Position numbers and translations under genes: made by a program. Shown here in pieces: positions 1-8,802 of a stretch of DNA of 64,000 nt (its first letter is position 1; the number at the start of each line of letters is the position of its first letter). The stretch comes from Haliscomenobacter sp. Its GTDB lineage: Bacteria > Bacteroidota > Bacteroidia > Chitinophagales > Saprospiraceae. The DNA lies in NCBI GenBank assembly GCA_016713275.1, contig JADJPL010000016.1, positions 1 to 64,000 of the forward strand, read 5' to 3'. The notes under the pieces are model-generated. The model ran no database searches, was not told the DNA's origin, and saw nothing but the letters and a program-made list of their open reading frames with translations.

Positions 1-6
1 TTACCA

Positions 7-489
7 TTAAACTTTTTTATACACGACGCGCAGGTGTTTGGCCTTGGTAGGGTTTGGGTAGCTGGGATTATCAGCATACTGAAAATCCCAGGTCATCGTA
101 TCCCCCTGGATTTTGATCAGGTAAACGGAAGGAGGGAAATCCGGCATAGCCGGCGCTTTCACCGTCAGTTTATTTCCCGTCAAGACGTACTCCGCATCGG
201 CGTACAATTTAGCAAGGGGTTTCATGGCAGTCAAACAATCCCCCGGAATTATCGTCTTTTGCGCTCCGGAAGCGGTGAATTCGTATACAATCGAGGCTAC
301 GCAAGGCATTTGTTTTTCTACCAGAGGTTGCATGTCCGTCACCGTCCCATCGGCTTCGGTAAGGATCGCGGCCGTGCGTGTCCACTTACCCACGATGGAT
401 TGGCCGGCGCCGGAAACAGGCTGGATAGCCCAGCACAGGATTAATATTACTCCCCAAAAGAGGCGGTGGTGGTTGGCGTTTTTTTTCAT
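7..489 (-). CDS. Secreted lipocalin-like hypothetical protein
   Basis: A 160-residue protein with a clear N-terminal signal peptide (hydrophobic stretch at about residues 10-27, ending in GAG). The mature part begins with IVGKW and alternates short beta-strand-like segments, which fits the small lipocalin-like or calycin domains common in Bacteroidota secreted proteins. No catalytic motif is visible. The start codon overlaps the stop of the upstream gene by four bases (ATGA at 486-489), so the two are probably translated together. The fold assignment rests on the GKW opening and the size only; the function is unknown. Confidence 0.6.
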   Translation of the reverse strand: MKKNANHHRLFWGVILILCWAIQPVSGAGQSIVGKWTRTAAILTEADGTVTDMQPLVEKQMPCVASIVYEFTASGAQKTIIPGDCLTAMKPLAKLYADAEYVLTGNKLTVKAPAMPDFPPSVYLIKIQGDTMTWDFQYADNPSYPNPTKAKHLRVVYKKV

Positions 490-1106
490 TTTTTTCGCTT
501 AAAAACGATTTGGGTGGTGTAATCGTAGCGCGGATCAGAGCTGTCCGAAAAGCTCGACCCCCGGGCCGTAAAGTAGGCGAACCCCGTTTGAAACCGCAGT
601 TGGTCTCCATCCCAATGGCCGGAATCAGCCAGGTTGAGGCAAAAGTTGGGTTGCAGACGCTTGGCTTCGTCTTCGGCGCCAAAGCCCAATTTAAACTGGT
701 GGTGGTCGTCTTCCTTCACCGACCCGGAAAGCACGTAGCGTTCCGTTCCCAGTTTGCTGGTTACGGTGGCGGCGCCGTCGAATATCCGCTTTTCTTTCCG
801 GCCCCCCAGTCCGCCCCGGGTGCGCCGGCGGTGGCTTCTGTTTGCTTTTTTCCGGCGTTCTTTGTCGGTCAGGGGTTCATAGATTTCCATTTCGATGGTT
901 TTGGCAATGCCGTCGGGATCGGTGAAGCTACCTTGCCAGGTTCCGACCAGCAAAGGCGCGTCTTTATCCCGGCTATACGCCCAGGGGCGATCCCGGTAAT
1001 CTGCCCAAAGGCTGAGTTGGTAATTACATTGGTAGACGCCCACGCTCATCAGGACCAGGAGGGCAAGAATGCCGAGCGCTTTTATACGGGTGGAAGAAGT
1101 GGTCAT
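486..1106 (-). CDS. Hypothetical membrane-anchored protein
   Basis: A 206-residue protein with one N-terminal membrane segment (about residues 9-25), then a domain containing LLVGTWQGSF, the same G-T/K-W opening seen in the downstream neighbour. A very basic stretch near residues 82-107 (RRKK, HRRRTRGG) interrupts the domain and looks disordered. It ends in FKRKK. It is coupled by an ATGA overlap to the following 160-residue gene, so the two may be paralogous lipocalin-like proteins working together. I recognise no family with certainty. Confidence 0.55.
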   Translation of the reverse strand: MTTSSTRIKALGILALLVLMSVGVYQCNYQLSLWADYRDRPWAYSRDKDAPLLVGTWQGSFTDPDGIAKTIEMEIYEPLTDKERRKKANRSHRRRTRGGLGGRKEKRIFDGAATVTSKLGTERYVLSGSVKEDDHHQFKLGFGAEDEAKRLQPNFCLNLADSGHWDGDQLRFQTGFAYFTARGSSFSDSSDPRYDYTTQIVFKRKK

Positions 1107-1118
1107 AGGAATATGGAA

Positions 1119-2759
1119 TTAAGGTTTAAAAAATAACCTGCTTGCTCCGGCAACCTTCACCCAATAGGCGCCCGGGGGCAGCCCGGCAACCGGCCAATCC
1201 AACACCTGTTCTCCTTTTGGAAGACGGATATGGGCTTGCTGAAAGACTTGTCCGGAAGCGGAAATGATTTGGAGTTGGGTCTGGACCGCTTGAGGAAGCT
1301 GGACTTCCAGGCACAAGGTGTTGTCCAGGACGGGATTTTGCCGGACACGGACGTGTGCCCCCGGAGATCCGAACACGGTGGAAAGGCCCGAGACCACGCC
1401 AAACTCGTCGGCGCCGATATCCGGGCGGTTGTCCCGGAGCCCGCCTTCCCGGTCGAGGGGAACGAGCGCGGTGGCGGTCCCGCTGTTGATGCAGGGGCTA
1501 TCGCCCAAAAGCCGGCCATTGACGTCTACTTTGGGGTCGGCGCCCAGGCTATGCGCGTCGGTTGCGTTTTGGGTTTTCCATTGGCTTAAGCTAAGATCTT
1601 CCCAGGTAATGGAATCGTTGAGAAAAACGGGGGGAGCCCCCGACCGGAAGTACGCGTTGTAATCCAGAGTATTGGATTTGGAACCGGCATGTTCCCGAAT
1701 CCGGCAGATGGGTTGGTTTTGACCGGCCGCCTGAATGAAGATATTGTTGAGAATCTTGGCCCCCTGGTTGCGGGGGCGGGCAGAACGGGTATCGCTGAGC
1801 CAGACATCGCCGGTATTCAAAAAGAGGGAAGCCATTTCGGCCTTTGCCCCGTTGATTACCGTGTTGTGGTAGATCTGCGCATTCTTGGCGCCCCACAACC
1901 CGATACCTGCGTGCCCGGTGTTCATGATCAGGTTGTTCAGCACCAGGCCGTCGAGGCTTTCCTGATAATCCGGGTTGGATTGGGTGTCAAACCATTCGGC
2001 ATCGGTATAAAACCCCAGATAAATACCGCCTTCCCCGCAATTGGCGATTACATTTCCTTCGACGCGGCAATTGCGGGCCCCTCCTTTAGCGTAGACCCCC
2101 GTTGTGGCAATGTCGTGGATATAACACCCCTTCACCAGCATATCCGGGGCATTGACATTGTCAATGCCTTCGGCATTAAAATCCAGGAGCGCGCCCGGGC
2201 CCTTGCCGGTGTTGTAAATTTCGCACTGGAGGATTTGAATGCCCTTACAAGCCGGAGTGAGTTTGATGGCGTCCCGCCCCGTATCGTGGATGATGCAGTT
2301 ACGTACGATCACGTTGCTAACGCCCCTTCGCTTGGCGAAAGGCACGCTGTTGTCCCAGTCCCAATTGGTTTCAAATTTCAACCCGTAATAGTACCCCCCG
2401 ATGATTTCCAGCCGTTCCAGGGTTCCGCCAACGGTTTCCGGCTCGTTGTACCAGATGCAGGAACTCACGTCCTCCACATTCGTTACAGCACGGATAACGG
2501 CCCATTCCCCGGCAAAGGACCGGATCGTGAGGTTGCTTTTGTTTATCCGGATTTCGCTGGAGACGTATTGCCCTCCGCGCAGTTCAATGGTGTCTCCGGG
2601 CGCAGCGGCATCGATCGCTTTGGTCAGCGATTTAAAAGGCGCCGCCAGTGTACCCGCGTGGTTGTCGTTTCCGTTTGGAGAGACATACCATTTGGCGCCT
2701 GCCCAACAGGAGTGGGATGCCAGGGCCAACCAAAAAAGAGTAAAGAGAATCGTTCGCAT
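1119..2759 (-). CDS. Right-handed beta-helix protein with T9SS sorting tail
   Basis: A 546-residue secreted protein. It has a signal peptide (residues 1-20) followed by WYVSPNGND, the usual opening of DUF1565/pectate-lyase-like beta-helix proteins. Residues about 25-440 consist of short turns rich in N, G and I (for example NVIVRNCIIHDTGRDAI) typical of parallel beta-helix coils. A linker then leads to a roughly 75-residue C-terminal domain with NPVLDN and GLPPGAYWVKV, a type IX secretion sorting domain. The fold suggests a polysaccharide lyase or glycan-binding role, possibly on pectin, which suits the other plant-polymer genes here. Catalytic residues cannot be assigned from sequence alone. 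Confidence 0.75.
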   Translation of the reverse strand: MRTILFTLFWLALASHSCWAGAKWYVSPNGNDNHAGTLAAPFKSLTKAIDAAAPGDTIELRGGQYVSSEIRINKSNLTIRSFAGEWAVIRAVTNVEDVSSCIWYNEPETVGGTLERLEIIGGYYYGLKFETNWDWDNSVPFAKRRGVSNVIVRNCIIHDTGRDAIKLTPACKGIQILQCEIYNTGKGPGALLDFNAEGIDNVNAPDMLVKGCYIHDIATTGVYAKGGARNCRVEGNVIANCGEGGIYLGFYTDAEWFDTQSNPDYQESLDGLVLNNLIMNTGHAGIGLWGAKNAQIYHNTVINGAKAEMASLFLNTGDVWLSDTRSARPRNQGAKILNNIFIQAAGQNQPICRIREHAGSKSNTLDYNAYFRSGAPPVFLNDSITWEDLSLSQWKTQNATDAHSLGADPKVDVNGRLLGDSPCINSGTATALVPLDREGGLRDNRPDIGADEFGVVSGLSTVFGSPGAHVRVRQNPVLDNTLCLEVQLPQAVQTQLQIISASGQVFQQAHIRLPKGEQVLDWPVAGLPPGAYWVKVAGASRLFFKP

Positions 2760-2967
2760 GCGTGTTTGTTCGTTATGGGAATGGTGTTCCTATTACGCTC
2801 CGAAATTCGGGGATCGCACAGCATATTCCCCAGGGCAATTTGCAATTGGCGCATTTGGGTTTGCTTTTGGTTTCCACCGTCCCCTGCCGCGTCTTTTCCT
2901 TAACTCCCAAAACCGATCTTTCTTACCTTCACCTTGAAAACGACCAAAAACAAAAAATTGCTCCCCT
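2760..2967. other. Intergenic region, no gene seen
   Basis: About 200 bases between the divergent beta-helix gene and the TonB remnant. Short open frames exist on both strands but none has a coherent start or recognisable product. No strong hairpin or repeat is visible. Confidence 0.4.
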
Positions 2968-3148
2968 ATGGAAGCTCGCTTGAGACAAAATCTGGATTGT
3001 TCTTTGCCTGCTCAAAGGCTGGACTCCCGGAACGATGGACGGAAAAAAAGTCCGCGTACAATACCAGTTGCCGCTCAACTTCTACCCGGATAACAAGTGG
3101 AAAAAAGCCTACCTGGAAGCGAAAGCCAAAGAAGGGATAGCCCATTAG
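2968..3148 (+). pseudogene. Remnant of a TonB C-terminal domain
   Basis: In the frame of position 3020 the DNA reads WTPGTMDGKKVRVQY then QLPLNF, the signature end of the TonB/energy-transducer C-terminal domain, followed by a lysine-rich tail and a stop at 3146-3148. The preceding residues (LDCSLPAQ) lie in a different frame, so about one base is shifted near 3015-3020. The N-terminal membrane anchor and proline-rich linker are missing. It sits directly upstream of an outer-membrane receptor-like gene, the natural partner of TonB. I read it as a truncated, frameshifted relic; a short independent ORF is less likely. Confidence 0.55.
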
Positions 3149-3212
3149 GGCGAAATGGGAACCGGAAGTTAGCCGGTTCAAACAGATTGATGGAAGGTTA
3201 GAAGATCAGTAG

Positions 3213-5927
3213 ATGAAGAAAGCGCTGCTTTTCCTGTTCGTATTAACCTACCTGCATTCGAATGCGCAGCGAACAGGGAAAGGGATTATCGTAGACGAAG
3301 CCCAAAACGCCCTGCCCTTTGCTGCGGTGATGCTGATGCAGGACACGGCGCTGCTAGCCAGCGCCTATTCGGAAGAGGACGGAACCTTCCTCCTGCGTTT
3401 TGGGTCCATTCGGGATTCTGCCTTGTTGCAGGTCTCTTTCGTCGGGTATCAAACCTTGGTTCAAAAAATCGCCCTGCCCACTCCTGACGATACGTTTGAT
3501 TTTGGTGCGATTCAACTGCTTCCGTTCAGTACCCAACTGGAGGAAGCGGTCGTCGTCGCCCAACGCGAACCCATTCAAATGCGGGAAGATACCGTTCAAT
3601 TTTCCGCCTCCGATTACAAAACCCAGCCCAACGCGATGGCTGGAGAGTTGCTGAAAAAAATGCCCGGCGTGGAGTTGGAGCGCGACGGAACCATCCGGGC
3701 AAAGGGCGAAACCGTGAAGCAAATTTTGGTCAACGGCAAACCATATTTCGGAAAAGACCCGCAACTCGCCCTGCAAAGCTTCCCGGCAGAAGCGATCCAA
3801 AGTATACAGGTGTTTGAAAAACGGAGCGACCAGGCTGAATTTTCCGGGGTCGACAACGGAGAACGGGAAATGACGATCAACATCGTGATCAAACCCGACT
3901 ACAACCGGAGAAAAGCCCTGAAAGTCAGCGCCGGAGCTGGTGACCAAGGCCGGTACACCGCCAGGGGCAACCTGAACTATTTCACCGAAACCCAAAAGCT
4001 GACGATCCTGGCTTCCGCAAACAACATTAATAAAACGGGGTTCTCCCAGGACGATTTTCTGGCCTTTGCCAATAACAATGCCTCTTCCGCTACCTCCGCA
4101 GCCAACCAGATCGCTTCGAACGGGTTTCAATCCGCCCAATCCGGCGGGTTTAATTTTATTGATCAAAGGGGAAAAAAGAGCGAATTAAATGTGAGCTATT
4201 TTTATACCAACAAAGAAACCCTAACCGACAAAACGACCCGCCGGCAAAACTTTCTCCCCGGCCGTAACTACGCCACCCAAAGCCAAAGCGACGGATTCAG
4301 CGGCAACGCCAACCACCGGTTCAACAGCTATTTCGATCATAAATTGGATTCGTTTTCTTCCATCCGGCTTCAGGCGAATGTAAATAGTACCGATAATTTT
4401 TGGCAAAGTGTTTCCCAATCAGAAAACCGCCTTGCCGATACTGCCCTTCAAAATGCAGTTCAGCGCAAGGCCGCCAACGAAAACGCCGGTTTGGGCATTT
4501 ATTCCAACCTGTTGCTGCGGCGCCGTTTTCGAAAAAGCGGGAGAACCGTTTCCCTCAATCTCGCGTACAACCGCAATGAGGCGGAGCGCTATACCATCAC
4601 CCAGGCAGAAACCCGGTTCTATGACGTTTCCACGGCGTTGGTCAGCCGAACCGACCACATCCACCAAAGCGACGAACGCGAAAACGGGCGAAACAACTAC
4701 GTCTCCACGCTCTCCTATACCGAGCCCCTGTCCAAAAGATGGCTATTGGAATGGAATTACCGGTATTCCATGGCCCTTAGCGGAGCGAAAAGGCAGGTGG
4801 ATTCCCTGGGAAACGAGGAGGAACGCTTTTTCCGTCCGGAGTATAGCACGGAATACCGCAGCGATTTTTCCTTTCACCAGTCCGGCGTGAATGGGCGGTA
4901 TTACTACAAAAAGTTCCTGTTTTCCACCGGGCTCCAGGTCCAAAAATCTTTTTTGAAAGGCGTTTTCGGAACCGCCCGCCTGCATCTGAATACGCAATAT
5001 ACCTATTTGCTGCCCAAGCTGCGCCTGAGCTGGAACCCAACCAAGGAACGACGCCTGGCCCTTACGTACGACCCCTTCGTCCGGGAGCCTTCCGTCGAAC
5101 AACTGCAACCTACCCAGGATAATACCGATCCACTCAATCTGTACTCGGGAAACCCGGAGTTAAAACCGGAATACCACCATCGCATTCGAATGGAGCTGAC
5201 GAATTACCATAAGCAAACGAATTCCTTTCTCAATGGCCATATGCATTTGGATTACACGGAGAATAAGATTGTCAACTCGATACAAATCGACTCGCTGTAC
5301 CGGCGTATTACCCAGCCGATCAATATCCAAAGCGGGTTTCTAACCGCCGACGGCGCCGTATCGTTTGGGTTCCGCTTCTGGCGCCAACGGCTTCGATTAA
5401 ATTGGGTCAGCCAGTGGAATCTTTCCGAAGGGGTCAACCCGGTGAATACCGTCCTCAATCTGACCAAACGCTGGAGCGCTTCCGCCAGCCCGCGCATAGA
5501 ATGGCGATTCGGGGAAGATTCGGAAGTCGCCTTGCGGGCTACAGCCCGATACCAGCAAATCCGGTATTCCATTCAAACCGCCCTGAACCAAAATATCTGG
5601 ACTCAGGAGATAGAAGCCGAACTGACCACCGCGATGCCCTTCGGACTACACCTCAACGGCGTTTTTGAATACAATGTGTTTTCGTCAAGCATTCTGGGCC
5701 CCCAGCCTGGAATTCCGATAGTAAACCTGGCCTTGATCAAATACCTGGACCAACGAAACTGGGAAATCCGCCTGCTGGTGGTTGATGCCCTGAAACGCAA
5801 CACGGGCATCGTGCAAACCGCAGAGGCCAATTATGCGCAGGAGGAAATTATCCGCTCCCTGAGCCGGTATGGGCTGCTGATGGTCACCTACAACCTGAAT
5901 CGCGGACAAAAAGCAAAAGATAGCTGA
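3213..5927 (+). CDS. TonB-dependent receptor-type outer-membrane beta-barrel protein
   Basis: A 904-residue protein with a signal peptide (1-18, ending SNAQ). Residues about 20-105 form a carboxypeptidase-regulatory-like beta-sandwich (G..V.D.....LPFA.V.L, FVGYQ). A plug-like region follows (about 115-230; LLKKMPGVELERDGTI, ILVNGKPYFGKDP). From about 240 to the end there are alternating aromatic strands of an OMP_b-brl_3-type barrel. This is the family of Bacteroidota outer-membrane proteins related to TonB-dependent transporters but usually without a SusD partner, and none is encoded beside it. The substrate is unknown. A TonB-domain remnant lies 65 bases upstream. Confidence 0.85.
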   Translation: MKKALLFLFVLTYLHSNAQRTGKGIIVDEAQNALPFAAVMLMQDTALLASAYSEEDGTFLLRFGSIRDSALLQVSFVGYQTLVQKIALPTPDDTFDFGAIQLLPFSTQLEEAVVVAQREPIQMREDTVQFSASDYKTQPNAMAGELLKKMPGVELERDGTIRAKGETVKQILVNGKPYFGKDPQLALQSFPAEAIQSIQVFEKRSDQAEFSGVDNGEREMTINIVIKPDYNRRKALKVSAGAGDQGRYTARGNLNYFTETQKLTILASANNINKTGFSQDDFLAFANNNASSATSAANQIASNGFQSAQSGGFNFIDQRGKKSELNVSYFYTNKETLTDKTTRRQNFLPGRNYATQSQSDGFSGNANHRFNSYFDHKLDSFSSIRLQANVNSTDNFWQSVSQSENRLADTALQNAVQRKAANENAGLGIYSNLLLRRRFRKSGRTVSLNLAYNRNEAERYTITQAETRFYDVSTALVSRTDHIHQSDERENGRNNYVSTLSYTEPLSKRWLLEWNYRYSMALSGAKRQVDSLGNEEERFFRPEYSTEYRSDFSFHQSGVNGRYYYKKFLFSTGLQVQKSFLKGVFGTARLHLNTQYTYLLPKLRLSWNPTKERRLALTYDPFVREPSVEQLQPTQDNTDPLNLYSGNPELKPEYHHRIRMELTNYHKQTNSFLNGHMHLDYTENKIVNSIQIDSLYRRITQPINIQSGFLTADGAVSFGFRFWRQRLRLNWVSQWNLSEGVNPVNTVLNLTKRWSASASPRIEWRFGEDSEVALRATARYQQIRYSIQTALNQNIWTQEIEAELTTAMPFGLHLNGVFEYNVFSSSILGPQPGIPIVNLALIKYLDQRNWEIRLLVVDALKRNTGIVQTAEANYAQEEIIRSLSRYGLLMVTYNLNRGQKAKDS

Positions 5928-5974
5928 TTTTTTTGCCGCCTTCCCTATTTTCACACCGAACAAAACCGGGAACC

Positions 5975-7162
5975 ATGCCCACTCCAGTCCTCTCCAATTC
6001 GGAAATAACGGGTCTTGTTGAATTCGCCCAACACCTGGTCCGCATCCCAAGCTATTCCGGCCAGGAGGAGAAAGCCATCCGGCTTGCGGAACAGCAGATG
6101 AAAGCCCTGGGCTACGACGAGGTGGTCCTCGACTCCATGGGCAACCTCCTGGGCCGCATCGGCAACGGCCCTGCTTCCGTCCTGTTTGATGCCCACCTGG
6201 ATACCGTAGAAGTGAACGACCCCCAGGATTGGACCTTCCCCCCCTTTGGAGGCGCTATCGAAAACGGCTGGCTCCAGGGAAGAGGTTCGGTCGACATGAA
6301 ATCCGCTGCCGCCGCTGCGGTATTTGCCGGAGCGGCAGCCCGAAATTTAGGCTGGGATAAGGGAAAAACGATTTATGTCACCTGCACTGTGTTCGAAGAA
6401 GATTGCGACGGCGAAAACCTCAAACACCTCTTTCGGGAACGCCATCTCAGGCCCGATTTCGTCGTCATCTGCGAACCCTCCAACAACGTCATTACCCTTG
6501 GACATAAAGGGAAAGCCCAAATCCGGATCAAAACCTTCGGGGTGTCGGCTCATGGATCGGCGCCGGAAAAAGGCGTCAATGCGATTTACGAAATGGCCGA
6601 AATCATCCAGCGGGTAGAGCGAACTAACAGTAACCTACCGATAATAGACGGCCTGAAAGGCACCCTCGTCCTGTCCCAAATCTCCAGCATCAGCGCTTCC
6701 CTCAACGCCGTACCCTCTGAATGCGCCATCTACCTCGACCGGAGAACCGTTCCCGGAGAGACCGAAGCGGATATCCGAAAGGAAATGGACCGCCTGATTG
6801 CCGGAAAAAACGCCGCCTGGGAAATCGGAACCCTGAACCGGAAAAGCTGGACGGGCATGGACATTCGCTACGAACCCTTTCACGCTGCCTGGAAGATCGA
6901 CCCCGGCCACGAGCTGACCCAAGCCTGCGTGGCCGCTTTCGAGGAACAATTCGGCCAAACGCCGGCTGCGTTTGACTTCTGGGATTTCAGCACCAACGCC
7001 GTCACCCCGGTAAGCCTGGGTATTCCCACTATCGGGTTTGGCCCCGGGGAGTACAAGCTCGCCCACATGCGCGACGAACGCTGCGCGGTGCAGCAGATCA
7101 TCGATGCCTGCGGGTTTTATGCCCGGTTGACGGCCCGGCTGGCTAGCACTGCTACTCCGTAG
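5975..7162 (+). CDS. M20 family metallohydrolase (YgeY/ArgE/DapE-like)
   Basis: A protein of about 395 residues if the ATG at 5975 is used; an earlier in-frame ATG at 5933 would add 14 unconserved residues overlapping the previous gene's end. The di-zinc amidohydrolase motifs of the M20 peptidase family are present: DAHLDTVE (first metal His and Asp), GRGSVDMK, FEEDCDGE, and a late H in YKLAHMRDE. The family deacylates N-acyl amino acids or cleaves small peptides; the closest resemblance is to YgeY-type hydrolases. Its stop codon TAG lies inside a perfect 37-base palindrome shared with the convergent downstream gene. Confidence 0.85.
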   Translation: MPTPVLSNSEITGLVEFAQHLVRIPSYSGQEEKAIRLAEQQMKALGYDEVVLDSMGNLLGRIGNGPASVLFDAHLDTVEVNDPQDWTFPPFGGAIENGWLQGRGSVDMKSAAAAAVFAGAAARNLGWDKGKTIYVTCTVFEEDCDGENLKHLFRERHLRPDFVVICEPSNNVITLGHKGKAQIRIKTFGVSAHGSAPEKGVNAIYEMAEIIQRVERTNSNLPIIDGLKGTLVLSQISSISASLNAVPSECAIYLDRRTVPGETEADIRKEMDRLIAGKNAAWEIGTLNRKSWTGMDIRYEPFHAAWKIDPGHELTQACVAAFEEQFGQTPAAFDFWDFSTNAVTPVSLGIPTIGFGPGEYKLAHMRDERCAVQQIIDACGFYARLTARLASTATP

Positions 7163-7191
7163 CGACGGGTTTAAAACCCGTCGCTACGGAG
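7155..7191. terminator. Perfect palindrome between convergent genes
   Basis: Two 18-base arms, CTCCGTAGCGACGGGTTT and its exact complement, are separated by one base. The stop codons of both flanking convergent genes (TAG at 7160-7162 on plus, 7184-7186 on minus) lie inside the arms, so both proteins end in S/T-Pro-stop. It could act as a bidirectional terminator or an mRNA 3' stabiliser. Related palindromes occur at 49198-49228 and, as a half copy, at 53609-53633. Confidence 0.7.
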
Positions 7192-7881
7192 AAGCAGCCC
7201 GCCCCCGATAGATGCACTGAGCCATTTCGCAAGCCTGGCAGGCATAGGCTTTACGCCTGACGTCTTTCCCGATCCCAATAATGCCGCTCACCGATTTGAT
7301 GGGCTGCATCAGGGAATGCTCCGTGAGGGTGACCCCGCAGAAGTCTTTTGGAAAAAAAGAAAAGAGTTTTTGCTGTTCGGCCACGCGCCACCCGCAATAC
7401 CCCGGGCTGAACCGGTTGGTGATATGGAGTCCGGTCAAAGCAAGCTCCCGTTCCAGGGTGTCCTGTATCTGGTCCATGGCAACCTCCACGATTTCCGAAC
7501 CGATCAAGTCCAGGATATACCCTTCCAGGAAATCTCCCCGGCGCATAAGTTCTTCTGCCCGGGCGCCGATCGCGGGTCCTGCCGTGCACAAAACAGGGCT
7601 ATTGCATCCGCTTTCCGCAACTGCCCGAACAGGATTTTTTGGATCTCCAGTTCTACTCCCCCGAGCATCAGGGTATGGGTTTCCTTGTGCAGGGAAACGG
7701 GTTCCAATACGACCAAACCGCCCTGGATCTCGCTGTGTTCCTCAGCCCATTGAAGGGCTTCCCGGATCAACAGGCGCAGGTACTCCGGGCATTGCCCTGC
7801 GGGATAGCCCATGCGCCCTTCCAGGACCTCCAGTGGCAAAAGCAGGTCGCCTGCCTGATACCGGAATTCCCTTAGGTCCAT
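7184..7881 (-). CDS. MetH-type cobalamin reactivation domain protein (frameshifted)
   Basis: Two overlapping frames together encode one protein of about 230 residues. The first part covers residues 1-113 and ends with KADAIALF. The second continues CTAGPAIGARAEEL and contains NRFSPGYCGW, the signature of the vitamin-B12-dependent methionine synthase activation domain that binds S-adenosylmethionine and reductively methylates cob(II)alamin. The frames rejoin if one base is added to the AAAA run at 7590-7593. In MetH this domain is the C-terminal module; here it is a free-standing protein at the end of a corrinoid operon, overlapping the homocysteine methyltransferase gene by 10 bases. It probably repairs the operon's corrinoid protein. 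Confidence 0.8.
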
Positions 7882-8786
7882 TCGCCCACTTTTTTCCGTT
7901 TGTTAATCGATTCGACGACCCGGGCGATTCGCCGGATATGGTCCGGATTGGTACCACAGCATCCGCCAATGATCTGGGCGCCGGCAAGGACCAGCGCCTC
8001 CACCGCCGAGGCCATCGTTTCCGGGGTGTCGGGATACACCGTTTTCCCCTCCTGATAAACCGGTATCCCGGCATTGGCCTGCACGAGAATAGGAATAAAG
8101 GGGTCTGCTTTACGGATCTCCTTTACAATACCGGTCATTTCCTGGATCCCGTTGCCGCAATTTGTGCCTAAAATATCCACTCCGGATTGAATCAGCGCGG
8201 CCACCATTTCGGCAGGAGAAATGCCCATAATCGTGTGGTAACTGTCTTCTCCCGTTTTTTCAAACGTCATCGTGCACAGCACCTCGCACCGGGTATTTTC
8301 TTTAGCCGCCTTCACCGCCAACAGCGCTTCTTCCAGGTCGGACATCGTTTCAATGACCAGGGCATCGGCGCCGCCCGCTTCCAACGCTACCGCCTGCTCC
8401 CGGAACGCTTCGTACAAGCCTTCCGGGGTAACTTCCTCCATCAGCAGCAACTTGCCCGAAGGACCGATAGAACCCAGGACGAAACGGTCGTCTCCGGCAG
8501 CGTTTCTGGAAATTTGGGCCGCTGCCCGGTTGAGTTCGATGGTCCGGTCGGCCAGGCCGTAATGTGCCAGTTTGAACCGGTTGCCGCCAAAACTATTGGT
8601 TTCGATAAGGTTGGCGCCAGCCTCCACGTAGCTTTTGGCGATAGCAAACACCTCGTCCGGATGCGCCGCGTTCCAGAGTTCGGGGCATTCGCCCCCTTTC
8701 AATCCGGCCGACTGAAGCATCGTGCCCCAGGCGCCGTCTGCAACCAAAAGATGTCCTGCTTTAACCAGATCCGTAATGCGTTCCAT
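7872..8786 (-). CDS. Homocysteine S-methyltransferase family protein
   Basis: A 304-residue TIM-barrel protein equivalent to the N-terminal module of MetH. It opens with the substrate-site segment LVADGAWGTMLQ and has the zinc ligands of the family: C210 in GTNCGNG and C276/C277 in GGCCGTN. The expected reaction is transfer of a methyl group to homocysteine, giving methionine. It is the third gene of a minus-strand operon after a UroD-like methyltransferase and a corrinoid protein, so the methyl donor is probably the methylated corrinoid protein. The start is 16 bases downstream of the corrinoid gene's stop. Confidence 0.88.
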   Translation of the reverse strand: MERITDLVKAGHLLVADGAWGTMLQSAGLKGGECPELWNAAHPDEVFAIAKSYVEAGANLIETNSFGGNRFKLAHYGLADRTIELNRAAAQISRNAAGDDRFVLGSIGPSGKLLLMEEVTPEGLYEAFREQAVALEAGGADALVIETMSDLEEALLAVKAAKENTRCEVLCTMTFEKTGEDSYHTIMGISPAEMVAALIQSGVDILGTNCGNGIQEMTGIVKEIRKADPFIPILVQANAGIPVYQEGKTVYPDTPETMASAVEALVLAGAQIIGGCCGTNPDHIRRIARVVESINKRKKVGEWT

Positions 8787-8802
8787 GAATAGGGTTATTT
8801 GC

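Noticed and set aside
1689..2903. 404-residue plus-strand ORF
   Set aside because: It is the antisense of the beta-helix protein; the minus-strand product has a signal peptide and T9SS tail.
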